Source: Cyclobacteriaceae bacterium (GTDB lineage Bacteria > Bacteroidota > Bacteroidia > Cytophagales > Cyclobacteriaceae). Taken from it: a DNA stretch of 64,000 bases. How positions within the stretch are numbered: position 1 is the stretch's first letter; every line of letters starts with the position of its first letter. The translations under genes were made by a program, and so were the position numbers. Below the pieces are notes generated by a model, which saw only the letters and a list, made by a program, of their open reading frames with translations, was not told where the DNA came from and ran no database searches. The DNA is taken from assembly GCA_028285685.1 (NCBI GenBank), contig JANQOR010000034.1, positions 186,001 through 250,000 of the forward strand. Direction: 5' to 3'. This document shows, piece after piece, positions 9,159 to 18,938 of this stretch.

Positions 9159-9617
9159 ATGATTCTACATCGAATCACTTCGAAAGCATATGTAAGGGAT
9201 TTATCTGGTACTGGTGCAATGTTGCATGGTGGCAGATGGAATTCGAAAGGAATCCGTATGCTCTACACTTCAGGAAGTTTATCATTGGCAGCCCTTGAGA
9301 CAGTGGTAAACCTCTCTGGTAACCGATTAGGGCAAAGTTTGTATTGTGTAGAGTTGAAATTTCCAGACACGCTGCCCATTACCGAAATTGAAAAGCTACC
9401 AAAAAACTGGAACGTCTACCCCCATACATCTGATACAGTGCTTATCGGAAATAACTTTATCAAGCAAAACCAACTCTGTCTGAAAGTACCGAGTGCCATC
9501 ATTTCTTCTGAGTATAACTACCTTCTCAATCCGGACCACGATCATTTCACTGGGGTCAAATTTTTGGATGCCCGACCCTTAATCCTTGACAAACGTCTCA
9601 TCAGATCCATTGACTGA
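9159..9617 (+). CDS. RES-domain toxin
   Basis: 152 residues with the RES fold. It has an N-terminal HRITSKAYVRDLSGTGAML, the conserved R in GGRWNSKGIRMLYTS, and the S and E in SLSLAALETVVNL; these residues (R, E, S) name the family. A further conserved segment PSAIISSEYNYLLNPDH is near residue 115. Characterised RES toxins (MbcT and relatives) degrade or modify NAD+. The ORF is of usual length and undamaged, so the pair is likely functional. It is the second gene of the operon with the Xre antitoxin and lies 102 bases before the first PadR operon. Confidence 0.88.
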   Translation: MILHRITSKAYVRDLSGTGAMLHGGRWNSKGIRMLYTSGSLSLAALETVVNLSGNRLGQSLYCVELKFPDTLPITEIEKLPKNWNVYPHTSDTVLIGNNFIKQNQLCLKVPSAIISSEYNYLLNPDHDHFTGVKFLDARPLILDKRLIRSID

Positions 9618-9662
9618 AAGAGAGCTGTTTTAAAAAAATACTTAAATCAATGAAACATTAAA

Positions 9663-9710
9663 ACTACAATTAAGGTATAAGGATCTATTATTACTACATT
9701 TAAGGTAAAA
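9663..9710. promoter_or_regulatory. probable PadR operator pair upstream of first padR
   Basis: Two direct copies, ACTACAATTAAGGTATAA (9663-9680) and ACTACATTTAAGGTAAAA (9693-9710), match at 16 of 18 positions. They are spaced exactly 30 bp apart, about three helical turns, and end 10 bases before the padR start. The CTAC...TTwAGgTA core recurs at the minus-strand padR near 36.4 kb. Autorepression is inferred. Confidence 0.55.
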
Positions 9711-9719
9711 ATTGGAGTT

Positions 9720-10049
9720 ATGGGAAAACATCATCTTGGAGAATTTGAAGAAGTGGTCATGCTAACGGTGGCGATTCTCACGAATGACGCATACGGCTTT
9801 TCAATCATTGAAGAAATGGAAAACCGACTTAATCGCAACGTTAGTATTGGAGCGCTACAGACTGTACTTAGGAGACTCGAGAAGAAAGGCTATCTCACCT
9901 CAGAACTTGGAGAGTCCACGAGCATAAGGGGTGGAAAGAGGAAACGCTTTTTTACGCTCACCTCAAGCGGCAAGAAGGTATTGCAAGAAACTAAAGAACA
10001 ACGAATGGGTCTTTGGAGTGCGGTACCAGAATTTGTCTTTGGGAAATAG
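9720..10049 (+). CDS. PadR-family transcriptional regulator
   Basis: 109 residues with the PadR winged helix: LGEFEEVVMLTVAILTNDAY, then SIIEEMENRLNRNVSIGALQ as recognition region, and a wing RGGKRKRFFTLTSSGKKVL. It lacks the long C-terminal dimerisation helix of true PadR and belongs to the short PadR-s2 type. It leads an operon with two double-FtsX permeases, the nearest starting 12 bases after its stop. A repeated 18-base element just upstream is a likely self-operator. The inducing signal is unknown. Confidence 0.92.
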   Translation: MGKHHLGEFEEVVMLTVAILTNDAYGFSIIEEMENRLNRNVSIGALQTVLRRLEKKGYLTSELGESTSIRGGKRKRFFTLTSSGKKVLQETKEQRMGLWSAVPEFVFGK

Positions 10050-10061
10050 GACCACTCGACG

Positions 10062-12689
10062 TTGAAGAAAAACCTCTACCACATTACCCCTCCAGCATGG
10101 CCATTACGCTTTTTTAGGTGGTTCTGCAACCCGGAGTTCGTCGAAGATATCGAGGGTGACCTGCTCGAACGATTTGAAAAAAGAAAAGAAAACGGAACCT
10201 CCGCCAGGCTGTTGCTTTTAGCAGATGTTTTGCGGCTTTTCCGACCTGGCATTATCAAAAATTTTGAAGGAACTAAAAAACTCAACTATTACGGCATGTT
10301 AAAACACAATCTCAAAATCGGGTACCGAACTCTTCTTCGAAGAAAAACACACTCCCTTATCAACATTGGAGGGCTCGCATTGGGTCTTTCAATTGCCATT
10401 TTGATTACACTATGGGTTCATGACGAGCTAACCTTCAACACCCATCATGAAAACTATGAGGATATCGCACAAGTGTTGCAAAAGCAGACTGTCAATGGCT
10501 CTGTGATTGTCCAGTCTTCCATTCCTTACCCGTTGGGCGATGAGCTAAGAAGCAAATATGGAAGCGATTTCAAACACATCGTGATGAGTTCGTGGTTTGG
10601 AGATTATGTGCTTTCACATGGTCAAACGATCCTCTCACAACGAGGTGGATTCATGGATTCAGGAAGTCCGCACATGCTGTCACTAAAAATGCTCAAGGGA
10701 ACCAGAGATGGGTTGAAAGACCCATCATCCATCCTTCTCTCGCAATCTCTTGCCAAAGCTCTTTTTGGAAGTGAGGATCCGTTAGGTAAGTTGGTTCTCA
10801 TTTACAATGAGGAAGAGGTTATAGTCACCGGTGTCTACGAAGACCTTCCTTACAACAGCCGTTTTAGAAGGTTGCATTTTATAGCTCCTTGGGAATTGTA
10901 TGTTGATTCTCAGGATTGGATTCGCGAAGCTCGTGATCGAAAAATATGGGAAAGCAACTCATTTCAACTATTTGTCCAAGTACAAGAGAGGGCTGCAATG
11001 CCTAGGGTAAGCGAGAAAATCAAAAAGATAAAGTACGACAATGTAAGTGGCGCGGAGAAAGCCTATAATCCTGAAATATTTCTTAACCCAATGAAGGATT
11101 GGCACCTGAGATCCAATTGGAAGAATGGAGAGCGACAAGGAGGACCCATAACTTATGTTAGGCTATTTGCCGCAATTGGCGCATTTGTACTTCTGTTGGC
11201 TTGTATCAATTTTATGAACCTAAGCACTGCTCAATCAGTAGGAAGGGCAAAGGAAGTGGGTATCCGAAAATCCATCGGTTCATTAAGGAGACAGCTAATT
11301 GTTCAATTTCTTACTGAATCGGTCCTCGTTGCATTCTTAGCTTTTTTGCTAGCTTCTGTGCTCGTGATCATTGCTTTGCCGGACTTCAATCAACTATCCG
11401 GTAAGCAGATGACGCTACCGTTTGGTAGTATCAGCTTCTGGATCTTAGGAGTAGTATTTGTTTTATTTACTGGCTTACTTGCCGGGAGTTATCCTGCCTT
11501 GTATTTATCGTCTTTCCTCCCGGTCAAAGTGCTCAAGGGCACCTTCAAAACCGGACTTTCAGCATCAGCATTAAGAAAGGGATTGGTGATTTTTCAATTC
11601 ACCATCTCCGTGATCTTGATAGTGAACACCCTTGTCGTTCGGGAGCAAATTTCATTCACAAGCAGCAGGCCCACAGGATACGACAGTGATGGGACCATCA
11701 TGGTGGAAATTACCACTCAGCAGCATCATGAAGCTTACCATATCATAAAAAATGAACTTAGTAGCGGATCTGCCGTGGTGGAAACGGCAATATCATCAAG
11801 TCCGTTAACGGAAGTTTGGAATGTGAGAGACGGCTTCAGATGGGAAGGTATGGATCCGGAGTTTACTCCTTTTTTAGCAGTAATGTGGGTCTCTCACAGC
11901 TATGGTGAAACGATCAATTGGGAAATCGTACAAGGTCGGGACTTCTCAACCGACTTCCCAACGGATTCGACAGGTTTGATTATCAACGAAACCGCAGTTA
12001 GCTACATGAATCTCAAAGAGCCAGTAGGCAAAACGATCAGGTGGCAGAACAAAGATTTCAGGATTGTCGGGGTGATAAGCGACATACTCACAGAATCTCC
12101 CTTCAGTCCTGTTCGACCTACTGCATACACCATCGATCCTGGCGACAGGTCCAATTGGATACTCTTGAAACTGAATAAGGAGATGGAAATGCCCCAAGCA
12201 ATTTCCTCGGTGGAAGATGTATTTAGCAAGCACGTTCCAAATGCCCCTTTTGAGTTTGATTTTGCCAAAGAAAAACACGCCCTAAAATTTAGGGGAATAA
12301 AACGGATCGGTAATTTATCTACCATTTTTGCGATTCTTGCCATCCTGATAAGTTCGCTCGGCCTCTTGGGTCTGGCTTCTTTTATGGCAGAGCAACGAAC
12401 AAAAGAGATTGGCATTCGAAAGGTGTTGGGAGCCTCAATTCAGAGCTTGTGGAAGTTACTGTCAAGGGAGTTTGTTTTGCTTGTTGGCATTTCTTGCCTT
12501 CTTGCAATACCCATCTCCTTTTTTGCCCTTAAAGGTTGGCTGCAGAATTATGAATATCGTACAGATCTTCATTGGTGGATCTTTATTTATGCAGGCCTGG
12601 GAGCACTTCTAATCACACTTGTTACAGTAAGTTTTCGCTCCATCAAAGCTGCAATAGCAAATCCAGTAGAAGCCCTTCGAAGTGAATAA
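10062..12689 (+). CDS. double-FtsX (MacB-like) permease with N-terminal prefix domain
   Basis: 875 residues. A cytosolic prefix (about 14-80) contains RFFRWFCNPEF and IEGDLLERFEKR. TM1 is at about 99-119, followed by a MacB_PCD-like periplasmic domain, an FtsX domain with the coupling-helix motif AKEVGIRKSIGS near 396, a second periplasmic domain, and a second FtsX domain with KEIGIRKVLGAS near 780. One chain thus carries two FtsX halves, eight helices in all. NCBIfam names such N-termini permease prefix domain 2 (from memory). Start is TTG at 10062; no better start is in frame. The body resembles the minus-strand permease at 33.4-36.0 kb (shared MKDWHLRS and TGVYEDLP) more than its operon partner. 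Substrate unknown. Confidence 0.88.
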   Translation: MKKNLYHITPPAWPLRFFRWFCNPEFVEDIEGDLLERFEKRKENGTSARLLLLADVLRLFRPGIIKNFEGTKKLNYYGMLKHNLKIGYRTLLRRKTHSLINIGGLALGLSIAILITLWVHDELTFNTHHENYEDIAQVLQKQTVNGSVIVQSSIPYPLGDELRSKYGSDFKHIVMSSWFGDYVLSHGQTILSQRGGFMDSGSPHMLSLKMLKGTRDGLKDPSSILLSQSLAKALFGSEDPLGKLVLIYNEEEVIVTGVYEDLPYNSRFRRLHFIAPWELYVDSQDWIREARDRKIWESNSFQLFVQVQERAAMPRVSEKIKKIKYDNVSGAEKAYNPEIFLNPMKDWHLRSNWKNGERQGGPITYVRLFAAIGAFVLLLACINFMNLSTAQSVGRAKEVGIRKSIGSLRRQLIVQFLTESVLVAFLAFLLASVLVIIALPDFNQLSGKQMTLPFGSISFWILGVVFVLFTGLLAGSYPALYLSSFLPVKVLKGTFKTGLSASALRKGLVIFQFTISVILIVNTLVVREQISFTSSRPTGYDSDGTIMVEITTQQHHEAYHIIKNELSSGSAVVETAISSSPLTEVWNVRDGFRWEGMDPEFTPFLAVMWVSHSYGETINWEIVQGRDFSTDFPTDSTGLIINETAVSYMNLKEPVGKTIRWQNKDFRIVGVISDILTESPFSPVRPTAYTIDPGDRSNWILLKLNKEMEMPQAISSVEDVFSKHVPNAPFEFDFAKEKHALKFRGIKRIGNLSTIFAILAILISSLGLLGLASFMAEQRTKEIGIRKVLGASIQSLWKLLSREFVLLVGISCLLAIPISFFALKGWLQNYEYRTDLHWWIFIYAGLGALLITLVTVSFRSIKAAIANPVEALRSE

Positions 12690-15300
12690 ATCAGAACAAC
12701 CACCTAAGCTGCTTATACGCTTCTTTCGCTGGTATTGTAATCCGGACTATGCGGAGGACATTGAAGGGGACCTGCTCGAACGGTTTGAAAAAAGAAGGGT
12801 GAAAGGAAAAGCAGCCAAATGGCTTTACGCTATTGATGTGTTCGGGCTACTACGCCCCGGGATTATTCGAAATTTTAAAAAAACTCAAAAACTCAGCAAT
12901 ATGGCAATGATCAAAAACGATATAAAGACATCTCTCAGGTTAATAAAAAAAGAGAAACTCTATTCAGGAATTAACATTGTTGGGCTTACAGCGGGGTTTG
13001 CTATTGCATTGTTGATTTTGTTCTATGTGCAATTTGAATCGAGCTACGAAGCGTACAATCCAAATGCTGACAAGATGGTTCGCATCACAATGGACTACCT
13101 GGATGGTGAAACTTTGGTAGATCAAGACTGTGAAACGTATCATGTTTTGGGCCCAATGATCAAAGACGAGTTCCCTGAAATACAAGACTTCACACGTGCT
13201 TTCGGTGTCGATGATATGCAACTGAGAATAGAAGACAAATACTTGAGGGGGCTGAAGATATATGCAGTTGATCAAAGCTTTTTGAGCCTCTTCAATTACC
13301 CCCTGCTGCAGGGTAATAAAAAATCAGCATTAGCTGCGCCGAACCAGATTATCTTCACTGAATCGGCTGCCATAAAATACTTCGGAACCACAGACATTCT
13401 TGGCAAAACAGTTATCGGCAGAGAAAGTTATCCTCCACTTGAGGTTGTGGGAATCGTACCAGACAGCCCTGCAAACACACATTTGAAATTTGAAATGTTG
13501 GTTTCCTACTCAACGATGAAACCAGAGCTTGACGAACGAGAGAGCGAATGGAATAGCAATGACACATTTACTTACCTGCAGTTAGTATCGGCAACCCAAT
13601 ATTCACTGTTTGAGAAAAATTTGGCTGCTTTTTCAAATCGACTGAGGGAAGAGGACTTCATTCCGGAGGAGAGAATCATTTCGGAGAAAATAACCGATAT
13701 CCACCTCTACTCTGACAAGTCTTATGAGGCTGAGCCCAATGGGGATGCCACCACTGTGTTTTTCCTTCTTGGCGTAGCCCTGATGGTGATTATCATAGCA
13801 ATTGTCAATTACATCAATCTTTCCACTGCTAAATCCCTTGATCGGGCTAAAGAGGTCGGAATTAGAAAGGTGATAGGTTCTTCCATGTTCCAGTTAAGAA
13901 TGCGCTTCTTTATTGAGTCTCTTCTGATGAATTTTATCGCAGGTCTCGCCACCTTGATCATTGTTGTTCTCGCTTGGAACTGGTTTAGAGACCTCACTGG
14001 ATTAGTTCTGTCTCATGAGATCTATGAAACCTCATTCTTTTGGTCCCTGTTTTTATCCCTTTTGTTCATCAGCACTTTACTCTCTGGAAGTTTTCCTGCT
14101 TTTATCCTTAGCTCATTCCAGCCAGTGACCGTCCTTAAGGGGAAATACACACATTCGTCAAGTGGTGTTTTCCTTAGAAAAAGTCTCGTTGTCTTTCAGT
14201 TCTGTATTGCTATTTTCTTGCTGATACAAACATTTACAGCTACAAAGCAGCTCAGTTACATGCAGCAAAAAGATCTGGGAATGAAAACTGAACAGGTGCT
14301 CGTGGTGCGTGCACCTCACAATAAGCAGATCAAAAATCTTGGACCCTTCAAGACAGACCTGCTCTCCCAAGCTGATTTCAGAAGTGTAGCACTTTCTTCT
14401 TCTGTTCCAGGGCAGAATACCGGAGACATGTCAAGCACAACTAACATCAACCTTAAAGATGCAATTGAAGAACGTAGCAATAACTTTTTCATCTATCGCA
14501 TTGATTCCAATTTCATTCCGACATTAGAAATGGAACTGGTTGCAGGTGACAATTTCTCTCAAAATAACAACATTGAAATTCCCATTATTGTCAATGAAGA
14601 AGCTCTCGTCCAATGGGGTATTACGAATCCCGAAGAGGTCATCGGGAAACAATCACGCTTCTGGGGGCGCGACAATACCATTGTTGGTGTAGTTAAGAAC
14701 TTCCATCAGATCAGTGTCAAATCCGATCACTTGGCAATGATCTTTCTGCACACGCTGAAATATGGAGACTATCTCAGTGTCAGGCTAAACAATGGTAAGA
14801 TCCTTGACCAAGTGGACAAATTGGAAAAAACTTATTCACGACACTTTCCAAATAGCCCCTTCGATTTTTTCTTCCTGGATCAGGATTTTGATTCCCAGTA
14901 CAAATCAGATCTTCAATTTCAACAAGCATTTAGCGTGCTGAGCTTGTTCGCGATCCTAATTACCTGTCTTGGACTATTTGGCTTGGCTTCATTTACCGTT
15001 GCGAAACGGGCAAAAGAAATTGGGATCAGGAAAGTACTAGGCGCGAGTGTAAGTCAAATCATTACCTTACTTTCCAAGGACTTTCTCCTACTTGTCATAA
15101 TCTCATCTCTTGTAGCATTCCCAATGACCTACCTTCTTGTGGAACAGTGGCTAAGTCAGTACGCCTATCGGATAGATGTCAGTTTCTGGCTATTTGCTAT
15201 TCCAATGGGAATCGTATTATTGGTTGCCTGCTTAACTATCTTCTCCCGGACCTTCAAAGTCTCAAATGCTAATCCAGTTCATTCCTTAAGAGATGAGTAG
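12682..15300 (+). CDS. double-FtsX permease with N-terminal prefix domain
   Basis: 872 residues. The prefix (about 9-75) has IRFFRWYCNPDYAEDIEGDL and FEKRR, very close to the preceding permease's prefix. The body has AKEVGIRKVIGS near 388 and KEIGIRKVLGAS near 778. Its middle part (NYINLSTAKSLDRA, SSFQPVTVLKGK, SGVFLRKSLVVFQF, SVPGQ) looks closer to the prefix-less permease at 54.3-56.7 kb than to its operon neighbour. It starts with GTG inside the end of the upstream gene: GTGAATAA contains that gene's TAA, so translation is probably coupled. Confidence 0.88.
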   Translation: MNKSEQPPKLLIRFFRWYCNPDYAEDIEGDLLERFEKRRVKGKAAKWLYAIDVFGLLRPGIIRNFKKTQKLSNMAMIKNDIKTSLRLIKKEKLYSGINIVGLTAGFAIALLILFYVQFESSYEAYNPNADKMVRITMDYLDGETLVDQDCETYHVLGPMIKDEFPEIQDFTRAFGVDDMQLRIEDKYLRGLKIYAVDQSFLSLFNYPLLQGNKKSALAAPNQIIFTESAAIKYFGTTDILGKTVIGRESYPPLEVVGIVPDSPANTHLKFEMLVSYSTMKPELDERESEWNSNDTFTYLQLVSATQYSLFEKNLAAFSNRLREEDFIPEERIISEKITDIHLYSDKSYEAEPNGDATTVFFLLGVALMVIIIAIVNYINLSTAKSLDRAKEVGIRKVIGSSMFQLRMRFFIESLLMNFIAGLATLIIVVLAWNWFRDLTGLVLSHEIYETSFFWSLFLSLLFISTLLSGSFPAFILSSFQPVTVLKGKYTHSSSGVFLRKSLVVFQFCIAIFLLIQTFTATKQLSYMQQKDLGMKTEQVLVVRAPHNKQIKNLGPFKTDLLSQADFRSVALSSSVPGQNTGDMSSTTNINLKDAIEERSNNFFIYRIDSNFIPTLEMELVAGDNFSQNNNIEIPIIVNEEALVQWGITNPEEVIGKQSRFWGRDNTIVGVVKNFHQISVKSDHLAMIFLHTLKYGDYLSVRLNNGKILDQVDKLEKTYSRHFPNSPFDFFFLDQDFDSQYKSDLQFQQAFSVLSLFAILITCLGLFGLASFTVAKRAKEIGIRKVLGASVSQIITLLSKDFLLLVIISSLVAFPMTYLLVEQWLSQYAYRIDVSFWLFAIPMGIVLLVACLTIFSRTFKVSNANPVHSLRDE

Positions 15301-15330
15301 AAGGCTTTGAGAAATAATGTCGTGGAAGGC

Positions 15331-15801
15331 TTAAAGACTATCTATTTCATACTGATAATCAGCTTGAATGTCTTCGTGCAGTGTGGTTAATGCTTTTTGA
15401 ATCCGCTGGATTTCCCTATTGAACATATTTGTTAAGGTTGTGTTCTTTTCTATAGGAATTCCAGATTTTTTGATCGCCTGACAAAAGTAAAGTCTAGCTT
15501 CCACCTCGGTATTTTTGTTGCCAGAGTAGCGAATATTTTTGGTCAGCACTCTTTGTATTTTTCGCAACCCCTTTTTCGCATAGTAAAGATGGCTCACATT
15601 CACATCCTCTAACAAGTCATCAATTTCATTCTTTATGGATTCTACATAACTCCTTTCATCTTGAGCTTCAAACAGCAAATAAGTGAGGAGTTCTTTATTA
15701 TCAATTTTAAAGCGTCCCAGTCTAAGACACACTTGCAACAATTCTTCCGAGCTACGTGTTTTCAGCTCCCTTTTGATTTCTGCTAATGTTGCCGCTTTCA
15801 T
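15331..15801 (-). CDS. hypothetical helical protein
   Basis: 156 residues, no signal peptide or membrane segment. The sequence is mostly charged and helical: LAEIKRELKTRSSEELLQVC at the start, LLTYLLFEAQDERSYVESIK, then KKGLRKIQRVLTKNIRYSG and a C-terminal helix rich in K/E. I recognise a general similarity to small cytosolic proteins of unknown function (DUF6155-like), but not firmly. It sits alone on the minus strand between two PadR-permease operons and could be an insertion between duplicated units. Confidence 0.6.
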   Translation of the reverse strand: MKAATLAEIKRELKTRSSEELLQVCLRLGRFKIDNKELLTYLLFEAQDERSYVESIKNEIDDLLEDVNVSHLYYAKKGLRKIQRVLTKNIRYSGNKNTEVEARLYFCQAIKKSGIPIEKNTTLTNMFNREIQRIQKALTTLHEDIQADYQYEIDSL

Positions 15802-15848
15802 TTCATGAATATACTTGAGAATGTCTTGCGAGTCTTAAAAAAATATCT

Positions 15849-15908
15849 CTACGAATAGGAATTTATAACCAAAAAAAAATTTCCCCGTAAATACTACGGA
15901 TAGGAATT
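15849..15908. promoter_or_regulatory. probable PadR operator pair upstream of second padR
   Basis: CTACGAATAGGAATT (15849-15863) and CTACGGATAGGAATT (15894-15908) match at 14 of 15 positions and are spaced 45 bp apart. A short inverted repeat, CCGTA (15885-15889) with TACGG (15895-15899), overlaps the second copy. The pair ends 12 bases before the padR start. The core differs from that of the first operon, suggesting separate specificities. Confidence 0.5.
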
Positions 15909-15920
15909 AATTATTTCGAT

Positions 15921-16265
15921 ATGAAGAAGTTTCAATTGGGTGAATTTGAAGAAGTAGTCATGCTAACCGTAGGCATCCTTTATGAGAATGCATACGGAGT
16001 TTCGATTAAAAAAGAAATAGAAACCCGTCTTGACCGAAAGGTGAGCGTTGGTGCGCTTCAATCTGCCTTGAGAAGATTAGAAGACAAGGAGTACTTACGT
16101 TCGCATGATTCAGATGCTACACCCGAACGTGCCGGCCGGCCTAAGCGATTCTATAAGATCACTGCCTTAGGTAAAGAAGCGATGGAGCATAGCAAAGAAA
16201 CAAGAAATGCGCTTTGGGATTCTATACCTGAAGTGGCATTGGATGTAAAGTTTGCAAAAGCCTGA
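15921..16265 (+). CDS. PadR-family transcriptional regulator
   Basis: 114 residues, same architecture as the padR at 9720. LGEFEEVVMLTVGILYENAY is nearly identical in both, SVGALQSALRRLEDKEYLRS is the recognition helix plus following helix, and the wing is RAGRPKRFYKITALGKEAM. It heads an operon with three double-FtsX permeases, the first starting three bases after its stop. A duplicated 15-base element lies directly upstream. The C-terminus (WDSIPEVALDVKFAKA) is slightly longer than in the first copy. Confidence 0.92.
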   Translation: MKKFQLGEFEEVVMLTVGILYENAYGVSIKKEIETRLDRKVSVGALQSALRRLEDKEYLRSHDSDATPERAGRPKRFYKITALGKEAMEHSKETRNALWDSIPEVALDVKFAKA

Positions 16266-16268
16266 TCC

Positions 16269-18938
16269 ATGTCTCACAATCCACCTAAAATATTCCTCAA
16301 ATTCTTTCGGTGGTTCTGCCATCCTCGACTAAAAAAACCGATTGAGGGCGACCTGATGGAACTGTACGAAGAGCGAGTGAAGATTGATGGAAAAAGAAAA
16401 GCAGATCTAGGATTTATCAAAGATGTATTGCTCCTTTTCAGACCTAGCATCATTAAGCCAGCAGACGGCACCTATCGAATAAACAATTACGGAATGCTAA
16501 AAAATTACTTCAAAGTAGGCATCAGGAATACCCTGAAATACAAAATGTTCTCTTTCATCAATGTTTTCGGATTGGCGGTCGCTATGTCCGTGTGCATGCT
16601 GATCATACTAATGCTCGCTGATCAACAAAGTTCAGATCAATTTCATGAAAAGAGGGATCGAATTTATCGAGTTCTTGGAAAGCCATTTAAAGGCAGTGTT
16701 CCCTATGCAACCACTGCGTATCCTACAACTAACGAATTGAAGAAAGAATACCCTCTCTTTGATCAGGTAGTATCGTTGCGGTTTGGGGTTGGTGGTGAAG
16801 TCACATTTAACCAAAAGAATGCTGAGGTTCGAGGATTTTTCACTGACAACAGCTTTTTCGATGTTTTTTCGTTCAGCCTAGTCGAAGGAAACAAGACGAC
16901 GGCACTCTCGAAAGCAAGAACAATAGTCTTAACCAAGGAAAAAGCCTATCAACTTTTTAACACGGAGAATCCGATTGGAAAACATGTACAGTTTACCAAC
17001 AAGGGGCTAAGTATTTTGAATCCGGACAGCGAAACAGACCCCGTTGACTGGGGACTTTATACAGTCGTTGGTGTGATCGACAATGAAAATCTCAAATCTC
17101 ATTTGACCTTTGATGTACTTGTGTCTTCCTCTTCATTGGCCACCCTACATGAAGCAAACCTGATTGACGACCTAACTCAAAATTGGGACATGACCACCGA
17201 TTCGTATGGTTACGTAGTTTTGAAGGAGGGCATCAGTCAACGCAAGCTAGATCATTCCTTGGTGGATTTCGCGGAGAGAAAATATGCTGATAACGAAGAC
17301 CTACCTGAGTACACCTATTTCAGTCAATCGATAACCCGGATCACACCGGGAATTGTTGTCAGCAACGAAATCAAATTCAGACTACCCGAAAGAGCATACT
17401 GGGTACTTTCCTTTATGGCGGTGATCATTATGATAATGGCATGTGTCAATTACGTCAATCTTTCAGTAGCTAGATCCCTTTCAAGAACTCGGGAAATCGG
17501 TGTGCGAAAAGTCAATGGAGCTACCAGGAAAAATCTCGTCTACCAGTTTCTTACAGAATCTGTTATTACAGTAATGTTTTCCCTTTTCATGGCGGTCTTT
17601 ATTTTGTCAATTATCAAGGAAGGCTTCATGAACCTTTGGGTAATTGAGCATCTGGACTTTAACTTGAATCTGTCTGGACCACTTTACCTCCTGTTCTTTT
17701 TCTTCGCTCTGGTTGTTGGAGTTTTGGCTGGAATCTACCCTGCTCTAATCATTTCTCGAAGGGAGCCTGTGAGCGCATTGAAAAGTGATGCGAGTATTTC
17801 ATCAGGAAAATTTGGATTGCAAAAAGTGCTAAACGTATCTCAGTTTGTAGTCTCCCTGCTCTTCATTGTTACCTCAATTGTAATCTACAAGCAATTCAAG
17901 CACTACACAGCTTTTGAGTATGGATTCGACGCTAAAAATGTTGTGAATATTCCACTGCAAAACAATGATTATGAACTTTTAGCACATGAATTCAACACGG
18001 TTGGAGGTGTGATGAAGGTGTCCGCTTGCGAGTACGTCCCCGCTACAGGTACTGAGAGTTCCGTTGATTTTGTGCATCCAAAAACAGAAGAAGAGCACAA
18101 GGAGCTGCTCTTCCTATCCTGCAATGAGCAGTTCCTGCCGAACCTGGAACTCAAGATGGTTGCCGGCAAAGGCCTTCCCGCTAAGGGATCTGGCGAACTC
18201 GATAGGTATGTGGTAATCAATGAGGCAGCTACTGTCAAACTGGGCTTTGCGAATCCGCAAGAATCAATTGGAGAATTTTTTCTTGATAAGTCTCGAAAAA
18301 ATATGGTGGAAATCATTGGAGTGGTGGAGAACTTTCGAGCTTCGTTACTAATCGGTGGAGATGAGATCAGACCTCTTGTCCTGCAAAATCGGGAAGAATC
18401 ATTTAAGTATCTGAATGTCAAAATATCCGACGTGAACCCGATGGAAACTATTTCCAATTTGGAGGAGAAATGGGAGACCATTGGTTCAGGGCGAACATTC
18501 GAATATGACTTTTACGAAGATCAACTGGCAACAACACATAAAGCAGTTTTTGATGTAGCATCAGTGATTGGTTACATATCCTTCCTTGCCATTTTAATTT
18601 CTTGTCTTGGTTTACTTGGAATGGCTATCTACAATACAGAACGCCGAACCAAGGAAATCGGGATCCGAAAAGTACTCGGAGCTGCGGAAATAAAAATTGT
18701 ACTAGGCCTTTCCCGGGGGTTTTTGAAACTGCTGATTATTTCGATCGTGATAGCCGCTCCACTAAGCTATCTATTCAACACGCTGTGGCTTAACAACTTC
18801 CCGAATAGGGTAGATTTTGGAATTGGTTCGATCATCCTAGGTTCTGCGGTCCTCCTGACTTTGGGTCTTATCACGATTGGCTCACAGACCATTCGCGCCT
18901 CAAGAAAGAATCCCGTTGAATCCTTGAAGTATGAATAA
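16269..18938 (+). CDS. double-FtsX permease with N-terminal prefix domain
   Basis: 889 residues. The prefix (about 5-80) includes KFFRWFCHPRLKKPIEGDLM and LLLFRPSIIKPADG, almost identical to the next two permeases up to NNYGMLKNYFK; after that point identity drops sharply. TM1 follows at about 95-117. FtsX coupling motifs are REIGVRKVNGA near 407 and KEIGIRKVLGA near 794. It is the first permease after the PadR gene. The second periplasmic half contains CEYVPATGTESSVDFVHP. No substrate can be named. The gene is intact. Confidence 0.88.
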   Translation: MSHNPPKIFLKFFRWFCHPRLKKPIEGDLMELYEERVKIDGKRKADLGFIKDVLLLFRPSIIKPADGTYRINNYGMLKNYFKVGIRNTLKYKMFSFINVFGLAVAMSVCMLIILMLADQQSSDQFHEKRDRIYRVLGKPFKGSVPYATTAYPTTNELKKEYPLFDQVVSLRFGVGGEVTFNQKNAEVRGFFTDNSFFDVFSFSLVEGNKTTALSKARTIVLTKEKAYQLFNTENPIGKHVQFTNKGLSILNPDSETDPVDWGLYTVVGVIDNENLKSHLTFDVLVSSSSLATLHEANLIDDLTQNWDMTTDSYGYVVLKEGISQRKLDHSLVDFAERKYADNEDLPEYTYFSQSITRITPGIVVSNEIKFRLPERAYWVLSFMAVIIMIMACVNYVNLSVARSLSRTREIGVRKVNGATRKNLVYQFLTESVITVMFSLFMAVFILSIIKEGFMNLWVIEHLDFNLNLSGPLYLLFFFFALVVGVLAGIYPALIISRREPVSALKSDASISSGKFGLQKVLNVSQFVVSLLFIVTSIVIYKQFKHYTAFEYGFDAKNVVNIPLQNNDYELLAHEFNTVGGVMKVSACEYVPATGTESSVDFVHPKTEEEHKELLFLSCNEQFLPNLELKMVAGKGLPAKGSGELDRYVVINEAATVKLGFANPQESIGEFFLDKSRKNMVEIIGVVENFRASLLIGGDEIRPLVLQNREESFKYLNVKISDVNPMETISNLEEKWETIGSGRTFEYDFYEDQLATTHKAVFDVASVIGYISFLAILISCLGLLGMAIYNTERRTKEIGIRKVLGAAEIKIVLGLSRGFLKLLIISIVIAAPLSYLFNTLWLNNFPNRVDFGIGSIILGSAVLLTLGLITIGSQTIRASRKNPVESLKYE

